This document shows positions 5,957 through 11,650 of a stretch of DNA of 11,650 nucleotides, one piece after another (position 1 is the first letter of the stretch; each line of letters begins with the position of its first letter). The notes under the pieces are model-generated. The model ran no database searches and had not been told where the DNA came from. It worked only from the letters and a program-made list of their open reading frames with translations. Source of the stretch: Pseudomonadota bacterium (GTDB lineage: Bacteria > Pseudomonadota > Alphaproteobacteria > Rhizobiales > Rhizobiaceae); assembly GCA_023451915.1 (NCBI GenBank), contig JAEXXS010000489.1, positions 1 to 11,650 of the forward strand, read 5' to 3'. Both the position numbers and the translations under genes were made by a program.

Positions 5957-6892
5957 ATGAATAATCGGACGACACCGACAGAAAGCGAAACGGAAACCGG
6001 GCAGACCCGCTCGGGCTTCGTTGCGCTGATCGGGGCGCCAAATGCGGGGAAATCCACACTGGTCAACCAGCTGGTGGGTACCAAAGTATCGATTGTCACG
6101 CACAAGGTGCAGACAACGCGCGCACTGGTGCGCGGCATTTTCATCGAGGGTCCGGCGCAGATCGTTCTGGTCGACACCCCCGGTATTTTTCGCCCGAAGC
6201 GCAGGCTCGACCGCGCCATGGTCACCACGGCCTGGGGCGGCGCGAAAGATGCGGATATCATTCTGGTCTTGCTGGATGCGCAGGGCGGTCTCAATGAGAA
6301 CGCCGAAGCGCTTCTGGAAAGCATGAAGAATGTGCGCCAGAAGAAGGTGCTGGTGCTGAACAAGGTTGATCGCGTCGACCCGCCGGTCCTGCTGACGCTG
6401 GCTCAGAAGGCGAATGAACTGGTGACCTTCGACCAGACATTCATGATCTCGGCGCTGAATGGTTCCGGCTGCAAGGATCTGGCGAAATATCTGGCCGAAA
6501 ACGTGCCGAACGGCCCGTGGTATTATCCGGAAGACCAGATTTCCGACATGCCGATGCGCCAGCTCGCCGCCGAAATCACCCGCGAGAAGCTTTACCTGCG
6601 CCTGCATGAAGAGCTGCCTTATGCGTCCACCGTGGAAACGGAACGCTGGGAAGAGCGCAAGGATGGGTCGGTTCGCATCGAGCAGGTCATCTATGTCGAG
6701 CGCGAAAGCCAGAAGAAAATCGTGCTTGGTCACAAGGGCGAGACGGTGAAGGCGATTGGCCAGTCGGCGCGCAAGGAAATCTCGGAAATTCTCGAACAGA
6801 CGGTTCACCTGTTCCTGTTCGTGAAAGTGCGCGAAAACTGGGGCAACGATCCCGAGCGCTATCGTGAAATGGGACTTGATTTCCCAACATAA
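5957..6892 (+). CDS. era: GTPase Era
   Basis: Era is an essential GTPase that binds the 3' end of 16S rRNA and helps mature the 30S subunit. The 311-residue product has the G1 loop GAPNAGKST (26-34), G2 region around TTR (53-55), G3 DTPG (73-76), G4 NKVD (135-138) and G5 SAL (165-167). The C-terminal KH RNA-binding domain follows, with its signature VLGHKGETVKAIG at 256-268. The ATG at 5957 is preceded by AAGGA at 5946-5950, 6 bases away. The N-terminus carries about 18 polar residues before the GTPase fold, as in other alphaproteobacterial Era. It lies between rnc and recO, the classical arrangement, but unlike many bacteria it is 149 bp from rnc rather than overlapping, and that gap has promoter-like signals. 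recO follows after 18 bases. Confidence 0.98.
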   Translation: MNNRTTPTESETETGQTRSGFVALIGAPNAGKSTLVNQLVGTKVSIVTHKVQTTRALVRGIFIEGPAQIVLVDTPGIFRPKRRLDRAMVTTAWGGAKDADIILVLLDAQGGLNENAEALLESMKNVRQKKVLVLNKVDRVDPPVLLTLAQKANELVTFDQTFMISALNGSGCKDLAKYLAENVPNGPWYYPEDQISDMPMRQLAAEITREKLYLRLHEELPYASTVETERWEERKDGSVRIEQVIYVERESQKKIVLGHKGETVKAIGQSARKEISEILEQTVHLFLFVKVRENWGNDPERYREMGLDFPT

Positions 6893-6910
6893 CAATCAGA
6901 CCCGACGGTT

Positions 6911-7642
6911 ATGGAATGGCATGATGAAGGCATAATTCTCGGTACACGTCGTCATGGTGAAACCAGCGCCATTGTCGAAGTGATGACCCGTGATCATGGC
7001 CGACATCTAGGTATGGTGCGCGGCGGGCGATCCCGCCGTATGCAGCCGCTGCTCCAGCCGGGCAACCATGTCGATATTGGCTGGTGGGCGCGGCTGGACG
7101 AGCATATGGGCAGCTTCACCATCGAGCCGCTCGGCTTTGCCGCAGCGCGGCTCATCGAAACGCCGGTCGCGCTTTATGGCATCCAGCTTGCGGCCTCGCA
7201 TTTGCGGCTCTTGCCGGAACGCGACGCCCATCGCGGCCTTTATGAAACACTGCGGCTTATCATTGAACATTTTGACGATCCGCTCGCATCTGGCGAATTG
7301 CTGCTGCGTTTCGAAGTCATGATGCTGGAAGAACTGGGCTTCGGCCTTGATCTCAAGGAATGCGCCGCCACGGGCCGCCGTGAAGAACTGATCTATGTTT
7401 CGCCGAAATCAGGCCGCGCCGTCTGCCGCGAGGCGGGCGCGCCATGGGCCGACAAGCTTCTGGCCTTGCCTGCTTTCGTCAATGACACGGCGGTGCGCGC
7501 GTCGTCTTATGACGACATCGACCATGCATTCAAGATGACAGGCTATTTCTTCACGCGCCATGTCTGGGAACCGCGCGCGCAGACGCCACCCGATTCTCGC
7601 GGGGGCTTTCTGAACGCGCTCAAACGCGGACAGGCAGGCTGA
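6911..7642 (+). CDS. recO: DNA repair protein RecO
   Basis: RecO works with RecR (and RecF) to load RecA on SSB-coated single-stranded DNA and to anneal complementary strands. The 243-residue product starts with the family motif MEWHDEGIILGTRRHGETSAIV. An OB-fold N-terminal domain (about 1-80) follows, then the helical C-terminal domain with LLLRFEVMMLEELGFGLDL (130-148). The zinc-finger region of RecO from some species has four Cys. Here only Cys151 (ECAATG) and Cys172 (AVCREAG) remain near that place, so an ordinary four-Cys zinc site cannot be present. The gene starts 18 bases after era with a weak ribosome site and probably depends on coupling or the era transcript. Its last 23 bases overlap the 3' end of the leftward phosphatase gene. 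Confidence 0.95.
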   Translation: MEWHDEGIILGTRRHGETSAIVEVMTRDHGRHLGMVRGGRSRRMQPLLQPGNHVDIGWWARLDEHMGSFTIEPLGFAAARLIETPVALYGIQLAASHLRLLPERDAHRGLYETLRLIIEHFDDPLASGELLLRFEVMMLEELGFGLDLKECAATGRREELIYVSPKSGRAVCREAGAPWADKLLALPAFVNDTAVRASSYDDIDHAFKMTGYFFTRHVWEPRAQTPPDSRGGFLNALKRGQAG

Positions 7643-8129
7643 AAACCTCGCCTTCGAAGGCTTCCGCACCGCGGCCAATGGATTGGATCGCCGCCGCCAT
7701 GCGTCCATTGCGTCTGAGAAGAGCGTCTGCAATCTCAATCAGGCGAATATTCGGCGTGGCGGAAGGCGATCGTTTGCGCAATTCGAGTGCCAGCGCTGCC
7801 TCGTCACTGTGCGGATTGAGCGCTATGGCCGCGATATAGGCCGCAGCCGTCGAGCGGGAAATGCCTGCATAACAATGGATGAGCAGCGGCGCGTTTTTGG
7901 GCCAGGCGTGCACGAAATCGAGCAGGGCTTGCACATGGTCTGCATCCGGCGCGACCATGCCTTCGCGTGGTTCAGTGATATCGTTGAATGTCAGCACCAG
8001 ACGCCGCATAGCATCGCTTTCAGGCAATGGAGGAACGTCGCCGCTGGTCAGCGTCACCACATGGCTTGGCCTGTGATGCTCAAGCTGCACAGCCAATTGT
8101 GAGAGGGGGCTGACGACGATCAGCGTCAT
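7620..8129 (-). CDS. Tyrosine/dual-specificity-type protein phosphatase family protein
   Basis: A 169-residue protein with the cysteine-phosphatase signature HCYAGISRS at 85-93, a complete HCx5R(S) loop: nucleophile Cys86 and phosphate-binding Arg92. A likely general acid is Asp50 in FNDITEP, about 36 residues before the Cys, the usual spacing for this fold. The hydrophobic strand before the loop (PLLIHC) and the helix after it (STAAAYIAAIAL) also fit. The substrate is unknown: it could act on phosphotyrosine proteins or on small phosphorylated molecules. The start ATG (8127-8129) overlaps the stop of the HD-domain gene by 4 bases (8126-8129), so the two are coupled. The 3' end overlaps recO tail to tail by 23 bp, leaving no room for a separate terminator. 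No signal peptide or membrane segment is seen, so it is probably cytosolic. Confidence 0.83.
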   Translation of the reverse strand: MTLIVVSPLSQLAVQLEHHRPSHVVTLTSGDVPPLPESDAMRRLVLTFNDITEPREGMVAPDADHVQALLDFVHAWPKNAPLLIHCYAGISRSTAAAYIAAIALNPHSDEAALALELRKRSPSATPNIRLIEIADALLRRNGRMAAAIQSIGRGAEAFEGEVFSLPVRV

Positions 8130-8749
8130 GCGCCGCTCTTGCGTTTTTCTTCCAGCAAGGCGAAGCGCGCAAGAAAGTCACTCTGAATGCTTTGCGTCGG
8201 GCGCGGGGTCAGGTCCAATCCAGCGGGATCGAAATCGCGCGGGCGACCGAAATATTTGATGGCTTCCCCTTCGCTGAAACCGGCGAGCCGCGTGGCTTCG
8301 AAAAATGCGGCGATCTGATCGGCGCGTTTTACCAGTGGCTTCAGCTTTGCCGACACTATGGCTGGCAGCGAAAAGCGGTGGTGAATGGCGGTTTGCAGCC
8401 GGGTTTCGATCAGCTTGTAATTGCCGCCCATCACCGCCTTGAACGGCGAGATCATATCGCCGATGACATATTCCGGCGCGTCATGCAGCAGCGTCAGGAT
8501 TTGCCATTCGGCGCTTGCCTCCGGCTGAAGGCGGTTGAAAATCTCTTCCACGAGCAAGGAATGCTGGGCAACGGAAAAAGCGTGGTCGCCGATGGTTTGC
8601 CCGTTCCAGCGCGCCACGCGGGCGAGACCATGCGCAATGTCTTCGATCTCGACATCGAGCGGCGAGGGGTCGAGCAGGTCCAGCCTGCGGCCCGACAACA
8701 TGCGTTGCCAGGCCCGGGCTTTGCCGGAGGATTTATCCGCAGCCGCCAT
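8126..8749 (-). CDS. HD-domain phosphohydrolase, YfbR-like
   Basis: A 207-residue metal-dependent phosphohydrolase of the HD superfamily. Visible ligands in order are His63 (VAQHSLLV), the His89-Asp90 doublet (LLHDAPEYVIGD), and Asp143 (KRADQIAAFFEA). The segment HDAPEYVIGDMISPFK resembles the HDASE..TGD..TPVK region of E. coli YfbR, a 5'-deoxynucleotidase that removes phosphate from dNMPs. Nucleotide hydrolysis is therefore a reasonable guess, but the substrate is not proven. The protein is cytosolic, with no signal peptide. Its ATG (8747-8749) shares one base with the ygfZ stop (TGATG), and its own stop overlaps the phosphatase start. All three genes are therefore one tightly coupled leftward unit that probably uses a promoter ahead of ygfZ. 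Confidence 0.87.
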   Translation of the reverse strand: MAAADKSSGKARAWQRMLSGRRLDLLDPSPLDVEIEDIAHGLARVARWNGQTIGDHAFSVAQHSLLVEEIFNRLQPEASAEWQILTLLHDAPEYVIGDMISPFKAVMGGNYKLIETRLQTAIHHRFSLPAIVSAKLKPLVKRADQIAAFFEATRLAGFSEGEAIKYFGRPRDFDPAGLDLTPRPTQSIQSDFLARFALLEEKRKSGA

Positions 8750-9612
8750 CAGGCGTTGCCCGCTTCGGGTTCCGGGAAACCAAACCTGACATGCGGCGGC
8801 AGGCTTAGTTCCAGCGGTGTTTCGTCAGCGAGCAGGGGTGTGCCTGCATCGATTGCATCCTTGACGCGGTCGATGCGCACCAGCGCGATGCCGATGCCGT
8901 TTGCAGAGCTGCCAAGAGTGCCGACTTCGCGTCCGTCTGCGGTGATCGGTGTTCCGGGCGACGGAAGATCTCCCTCCGATTTTGCGACTAGAACCCGGCG
9001 TCGCGGCGTGCCGCGATGTTGCATGCGGGAGACGACTTCCTGTCCGACAAAGCAGCCCTTGGGAAAGGAGACGCCGCCGGTCTGGTCGAAATTGACGTCA
9101 TGCGGAAACACATCGCTATAGGCAAAATCGGCTTCGCCTTCCGCGACGCCATATTCGGCGCGCAGCTTTGTCCATGCCGATGTGTCGGCATTTCCACCGG
9201 CCTGCCCATAGAGCCGCAGGACGTTCAACTCCGTTGGAAAACGGGTATCGCGCTTTGTTGAATCATCGTGTGAAGGAGCGGAATCAGTTTGCCAGGAAAC
9301 GCTGACAAGTGATTCCGGCAATTGTGTAATTTCCGCTTTGGCGCGCAGGCGGTAAAGCGTCATGCGCTTGCAGAAATCAGCCGCGATGCTTGCAGGCATA
9401 TCGAAACGCAGACCGTTTTCGATGCGCGAAACAATAAAATCGAACAGGATTTTTCCTTGCGGCGTCAACAGAGCGCCCGGTTTGGCTTTGTCCGGGCCGA
9501 GCTTGTCGAGATTGGTCGTGATCACGGCTTGCAAAAACTTTTCCGCGTCTTCGCCGGTGATGTGGACCAGTGCTCTGTTGGAAAGATTGATCGTTTCGGC
9601 TGCCGTTGTCAT
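8749..9612 (-). CDS. ygfZ: Folate-binding protein YgfZ/Iba57 family
   Basis: YgfZ proteins use tetrahydrofolate to support assembly or repair of certain iron-sulfur enzymes (for example MiaB in E. coli); they share a fold with the glycine-cleavage T protein. The 287-residue product carries the family signature KGCFVGQEVVSRMQHRG at 185-201, including the conserved Cys187, and the preceding PHDVNFDQTGGVSF (170-183). The N-terminal half has the GCVT-like LSNRALVHITGEDAEKFLQ (10-28) and LLTPQGKILFDFIV (48-61). The frame extends to 9744, but the ATG at 9610-9612 is chosen because AAGGAA (9619-9624 on the minus strand) lies 6 bases before it. The longer form would also run through the control region and into the divergent gene. 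It heads the three-gene leftward unit. Whether its two partners act in the same pathway is unknown. Confidence 0.93.
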   Translation of the reverse strand: MTTAAETINLSNRALVHITGEDAEKFLQAVITTNLDKLGPDKAKPGALLTPQGKILFDFIVSRIENGLRFDMPASIAADFCKRMTLYRLRAKAEITQLPESLVSVSWQTDSAPSHDDSTKRDTRFPTELNVLRLYGQAGGNADTSAWTKLRAEYGVAEGEADFAYSDVFPHDVNFDQTGGVSFPKGCFVGQEVVSRMQHRGTPRRRVLVAKSEGDLPSPGTPITADGREVGTLGSSANGIGIALVRIDRVKDAIDAGTPLLADETPLELSLPPHVRFGFPEPEAGNA

Positions 9613-9697
9613 CGCTTCTTCCTTGCGTTTCGCGCCTTCGTTACGTAATCCCCATTGGAAAGGCTCGCAAGTCCCATCCCAATCCAAGGAGACCATA
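9613..9697. promoter_or_regulatory. Divergent control region ygfZ / dihydroorotase gene
   Basis: These 85 bases separate two divergent start codons and must serve both leftward and rightward transcription unless promoters lie inside the genes. The 8-bp palindrome TTACGTAA is at 9641-9648. A weak TTGCGT-17-TAATCC pair (9623-9651) is the only rightward promoter-like arrangement I could find, and it overlaps the ygfZ ribosome site. The right end holds the strong ribosome site AAGGAGA (9686-9692), 5 bases before the dihydroorotase ATG. Confidence 0.4.
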
Positions 9698-11032
9698 ATG
9701 GCCGAGACGTTCGACACGATTCTGAAAGGCGCAACCCTCGTCAATCATGACGGCACCGGGCAGCGCGATATCGGTATCCGCAACGGGCGCATCGCCGCTA
9801 TCGGCTCTTTGGGACAGGCTTCGGCAGGTGAAGTGATCGACTGCACTGGCCTGCATATCCTGCCGGGCGTCGTGGACAGCCAGGTTCATTTCCGCGAGCC
9901 GGGCCTTGAGCATAAGGAAGATCTGGAAACCGGCTCCCGCGCTGCCGTGCTGGGCGGGGTTACGGCGGTCTTCGAAATGCCGAACACCAAGCCGCTGACC
10001 ACGAGCGCCGAAACGCTGGAAGACAAAATTCGTCGCGGACGCCACCGTATGCATTGCGATTTCGCGTTCTGGGTTGGCGGCACGCGGGATAATGCGAAGG
10101 ACGTTGCCGAGCTGGAGCGCCTTCCGGGCGCTGCTGGCATCAAAGTGTTCATGGGTTCCTCGACCGGCGATCTGCTGGTTGAAGATGATGATGGCGTTCG
10201 CGCCATCCTGAAGAACACGCGCCGCCGCGCCGCTTTCCATTCGGAAGATGAATTCCGCCTCAAGCAGCGAGAAGGTCTGCGTGTTGAGGGTGATCCATCC
10301 AGCCATCCGGTCTGGCGTGACGAGGTCGCCGCGCTGCAATGCACGGAACGTCTGGTGCGTATTGCCCACGAAACCGGCGCGCGCATTCATGTGCTGCACA
10401 TCTCCACGGCTGAGGAAATCGACTTTCTGCAAGCGCACAAGGATGTTGCGACCTGCGAGGCAACGCCGCATCACCTGACGCTTTCCGCCGACGACTACAA
10501 CACGCTGGGCAATCTCATCCAGATGAACCCGCCCGTGCGCGACAAGCGCCACCGCGACGGCGTCTGGAAGGGTATCGATCAGGGTATTGTTGATGTGCTG
10601 GGCTCCGATCATGCACCACATACGCTGGAAGAGAAGCAGAAGACTTATCCGGCTTCGCCATCCGGCATGACTGGCGTGCAGACGCTGGTGCCGATTATGC
10701 TCGACCATGTGAATGCAGGCAAACTGTCGCTGGAGCGCTTCGTCGATCTGTCGAGCCACGGCCCGAACCGCATTTTCGGCATGTCGCGCAAGGGCCGCAT
10801 CGCTGTCGGTTACGATGCCGATCTGACCATTGTCGACATGAAGCGCCGCGAAACCATCACGCATGAACAGGCAGGCTCAAAGGCTGGCTGGACGCCTTAC
10901 CATGGCAAGACTGTCACCGGCTGGCCGGTCGGGACGATCATTCGCGGTATCAAGGTGATGTGGGACGCCGAAATCGTGAACCCGCATCAGGGCGAGCCGG
11001 TTGAATTCATCGAGGCTCTGCCGCGCAGATAA
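9698..11032 (+). CDS. pyrC: Dihydroorotase-family amidohydrolase with altered metal motif
   Basis: Dihydroorotase closes N-carbamoyl-aspartate to dihydroorotate in pyrimidine synthesis; the enzyme is cytosolic and uses zinc. The 444-residue product is a clear member of the large-type family: VDSQVHFREPGLEHKED (59-75), EMPNT (93-97), GIKVFMGSSTG (147-157, Lys149 the candidate carbamylated lysine), AAFHSED (178-184, His181), HVLHIST (231-237, His234), TPHHLTL (256-262), NPPVRD (277-282) and GSDHAPHT (302-309, Asp304). The first His of the usual HxH metal pair is Gln62; His64 and Arg66 remain. I recall the same QVH in other rhizobial members, so it may be a subfamily trait. The enzyme could be active with one altered ligand, act on another cyclic amide, or be catalytically weak, so the symbol is tentative. 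The ATG at 9698 has AAGGAGA 5 bases before it; the longer frame from 9362 overlaps ygfZ and is rejected. Confidence 0.85.
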   Translation: MAETFDTILKGATLVNHDGTGQRDIGIRNGRIAAIGSLGQASAGEVIDCTGLHILPGVVDSQVHFREPGLEHKEDLETGSRAAVLGGVTAVFEMPNTKPLTTSAETLEDKIRRGRHRMHCDFAFWVGGTRDNAKDVAELERLPGAAGIKVFMGSSTGDLLVEDDDGVRAILKNTRRRAAFHSEDEFRLKQREGLRVEGDPSSHPVWRDEVAALQCTERLVRIAHETGARIHVLHISTAEEIDFLQAHKDVATCEATPHHLTLSADDYNTLGNLIQMNPPVRDKRHRDGVWKGIDQGIVDVLGSDHAPHTLEEKQKTYPASPSGMTGVQTLVPIMLDHVNAGKLSLERFVDLSSHGPNRIFGMSRKGRIAVGYDADLTIVDMKRRETITHEQAGSKAGWTPYHGKTVTGWPVGTIIRGIKVMWDAEIVNPHQGEPVEFIEALPRR

Positions 11033-11039
11033 TGGGTAT

Positions 11040-11065
11040 TCACGCCGTTCAAACGAATGGCGTGA
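11040..11065 (+). terminator. Stem-loop terminator after the dihydroorotase gene
   Basis: Bases 11040-11050 pair with 11055-11065 over 11 bp, including one G-U pair, around the tetraloop AAAC. It begins 8 bases after the stop codon. The following bases (CTGTCCCATCTTTGTCC) are pyrimidine-rich but not a clean T run, so termination may be partial. Confidence 0.6.
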
Positions 11066-11153
11066 TCTGTCCCATCTTTGTCCGGCATCTATCTTTCGAT
11101 CCGATCTGTACGGCGTAAATTCCCTCCTATATTCACACTGCAGGAGAACAAAA

Positions 11154-11650
11154 ATGTCCGCTCAAGATACCGCTCTGCTTGTCATCGATGCGCAGGAATC
11201 ATTCCGGCACCAGCCTTATTATCGTGAGGCGGATGTGGCCGCCTATGTCGAACGCCAGCAAAAGCTGATTGATGGCGCAAAGCAGGCGGGCATTCCGGTT
11301 GTGCAGATTTTCCATACGGAAGATAGCGGCAACTTCGCCGAGGCGTCGGGCTATGTCCGCACACTCGCCCCGCTCTCCTTCACGCCGGATGCTGTGTTCC
11401 GCAAGCGCCGTCACAGCGCACTGGTCGGTACTGGTCTCAATGTCTGGCTGGTGGCAAACGGTATTCGCCATGTGATCGTTTCCGGCATTCGCACGGAACA
11501 ATGCTGCGAAACCACCACGCGTCAGGCGTCGGACCTCGGCTATACGGTTGATTACGTCGGCGAGGCGACCCTGACCTTCCCGATGACCGACGCGACAGGT
11601 CGCGAATGGAGCGCTGCCGAAATTCGGGCGCGCACTGAACTCGTGCTGGC
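11154..11650 (+). CDS. Isochorismatase-family cysteine hydrolase (3' truncated by window)
   Basis: The frame starts at ATG 11154, 7 bases after AGGAG (11142-11146), and stays open to the window end, giving 165 residues of a family usually about 180-220 long. The isochorismatase-like fold includes isochorismatases, nicotinamidases and various amide or ureide hydrolases, all using an Asp-Lys-Cys triad. Visible here are Asp12 (LLVIDAQESF), Lys84 (VFRKRRHSAL) and Cys117 in GIRTEQCCETTTRQASDLGY (111-130). Cys118 follows in the place where Val is common. A TATATT at 11128-11133 could be its -10 box, with no clear -35. It is separated from the dihydroorotase gene by a hairpin, so it is probably transcribed on its own. 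The substrate cannot be deduced; a ureide or amide hydrolase is as likely as a true isochorismatase. Confidence 0.86.
   Translation, partial: MSAQDTALLVIDAQESFRHQPYYREADVAAYVERQQKLIDGAKQAGIPVVQIFHTEDSGNFAEASGYVRTLAPLSFTPDAVFRKRRHSALVGTGLNVWLVANGIRHVIVSGIRTEQCCETTTRQASDLGYTVDYVGEATLTFPMTDATGREWSAAEIRARTELVL

Noticed and set aside
5768..6895. Leftward open frame of 375 codons opposite era
   Set aside because: It mirrors the era coding sequence, has no recognisable domain and no ribosome site.
8192..9121. Rightward open frame of 309 codons opposite the HD hydrolase and ygfZ
   Set aside because: Both minus-strand genes have intact motifs and coupled starts and stops. This frame spans their junction with no domain of its own.
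9362..9697. N-terminal extension of the dihydroorotase
   Set aside because: It would lie antisense to ygfZ coding sequence and has no dihydroorotase-like sequence. The ATG at 9698 has a strong ribosome site.
9641..10864. Leftward open frame of 407 codons opposite the dihydroorotase gene
   Set aside because: The + strand has well-conserved amidohydrolase motifs throughout. The antisense translation shows none.

Overview
The window reads as ordinary chromosomal DNA of an alphaproteobacterium of the order Hyphomicrobiales (Rhizobiales), most like the Brucella/Ochrobactrum group. This rests on the GC-rich but not extreme composition, on protein sequences that look brucellar/rhizobial, on the order acpS-lepB-rnc-era-recO, and on imperfect palindromes of the type scattered through rhizobial and brucellar intergenic DNA. 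The genus call is inference from memory; no search was run. I see no phage, transposon, CRISPR array, tRNA or rRNA.

Left part (1-2967): the 3' end of hemN (heme synthesis) runs rightward and converges on fsr, a leftward fosmidomycin-resistance-type MFS exporter. Between them lie a strong stem-loop terminator that overlaps a second, mutually exclusive hairpin, and a rhizobial-type palindrome. An AraC-family regulator is divergent from fsr across a 209-bp shared control region, so the two probably form a regulator/exporter pair.

Middle part (3029-7642): six genes on the + strand. A DUF2062 membrane protein overlaps acpS (holo-ACP synthase) by 4 bp. A 313-bp gap follows, holding a hairpin, a plausible sigma70 promoter and three near-identical 45-bp palindromic repeats at 58-bp period. 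Then come lepB (signal peptidase I), rnc (RNase III), era (GTPase for 16S rRNA/30S maturation) and recO (recombination mediator). The lepB-rnc gap is 1 bp and era-recO 18 bp. rnc-era is separated by 149 bp that carries its own promoter-like and hairpin elements.

Right part (7620-11650): three leftward genes run in the order ygfZ, an HD-domain hydrolase and a cysteine-type tyrosine/dual-specificity phosphatase. They overlap each other by 1 and 4 bp, and the last overlaps the recO 3' end by 23 bp tail to tail. Divergent from ygfZ is a dihydroorotase-family gene whose product has Gln in place of the first His of the metal-binding HxH motif. A hairpin terminator and an isochorismatase-family cysteine hydrolase, cut off by the window end, follow.

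Nothing here is convincingly an undescribed system. The items most worth a second look are the alternative hairpins after hemN, the 58-bp tandem repeat in the probable lepB leader, the repeat and hairpin signals between rnc and era, the overlapping ygfZ/HD/phosphatase operon, and the Gln variant in the dihydroorotase homologue.
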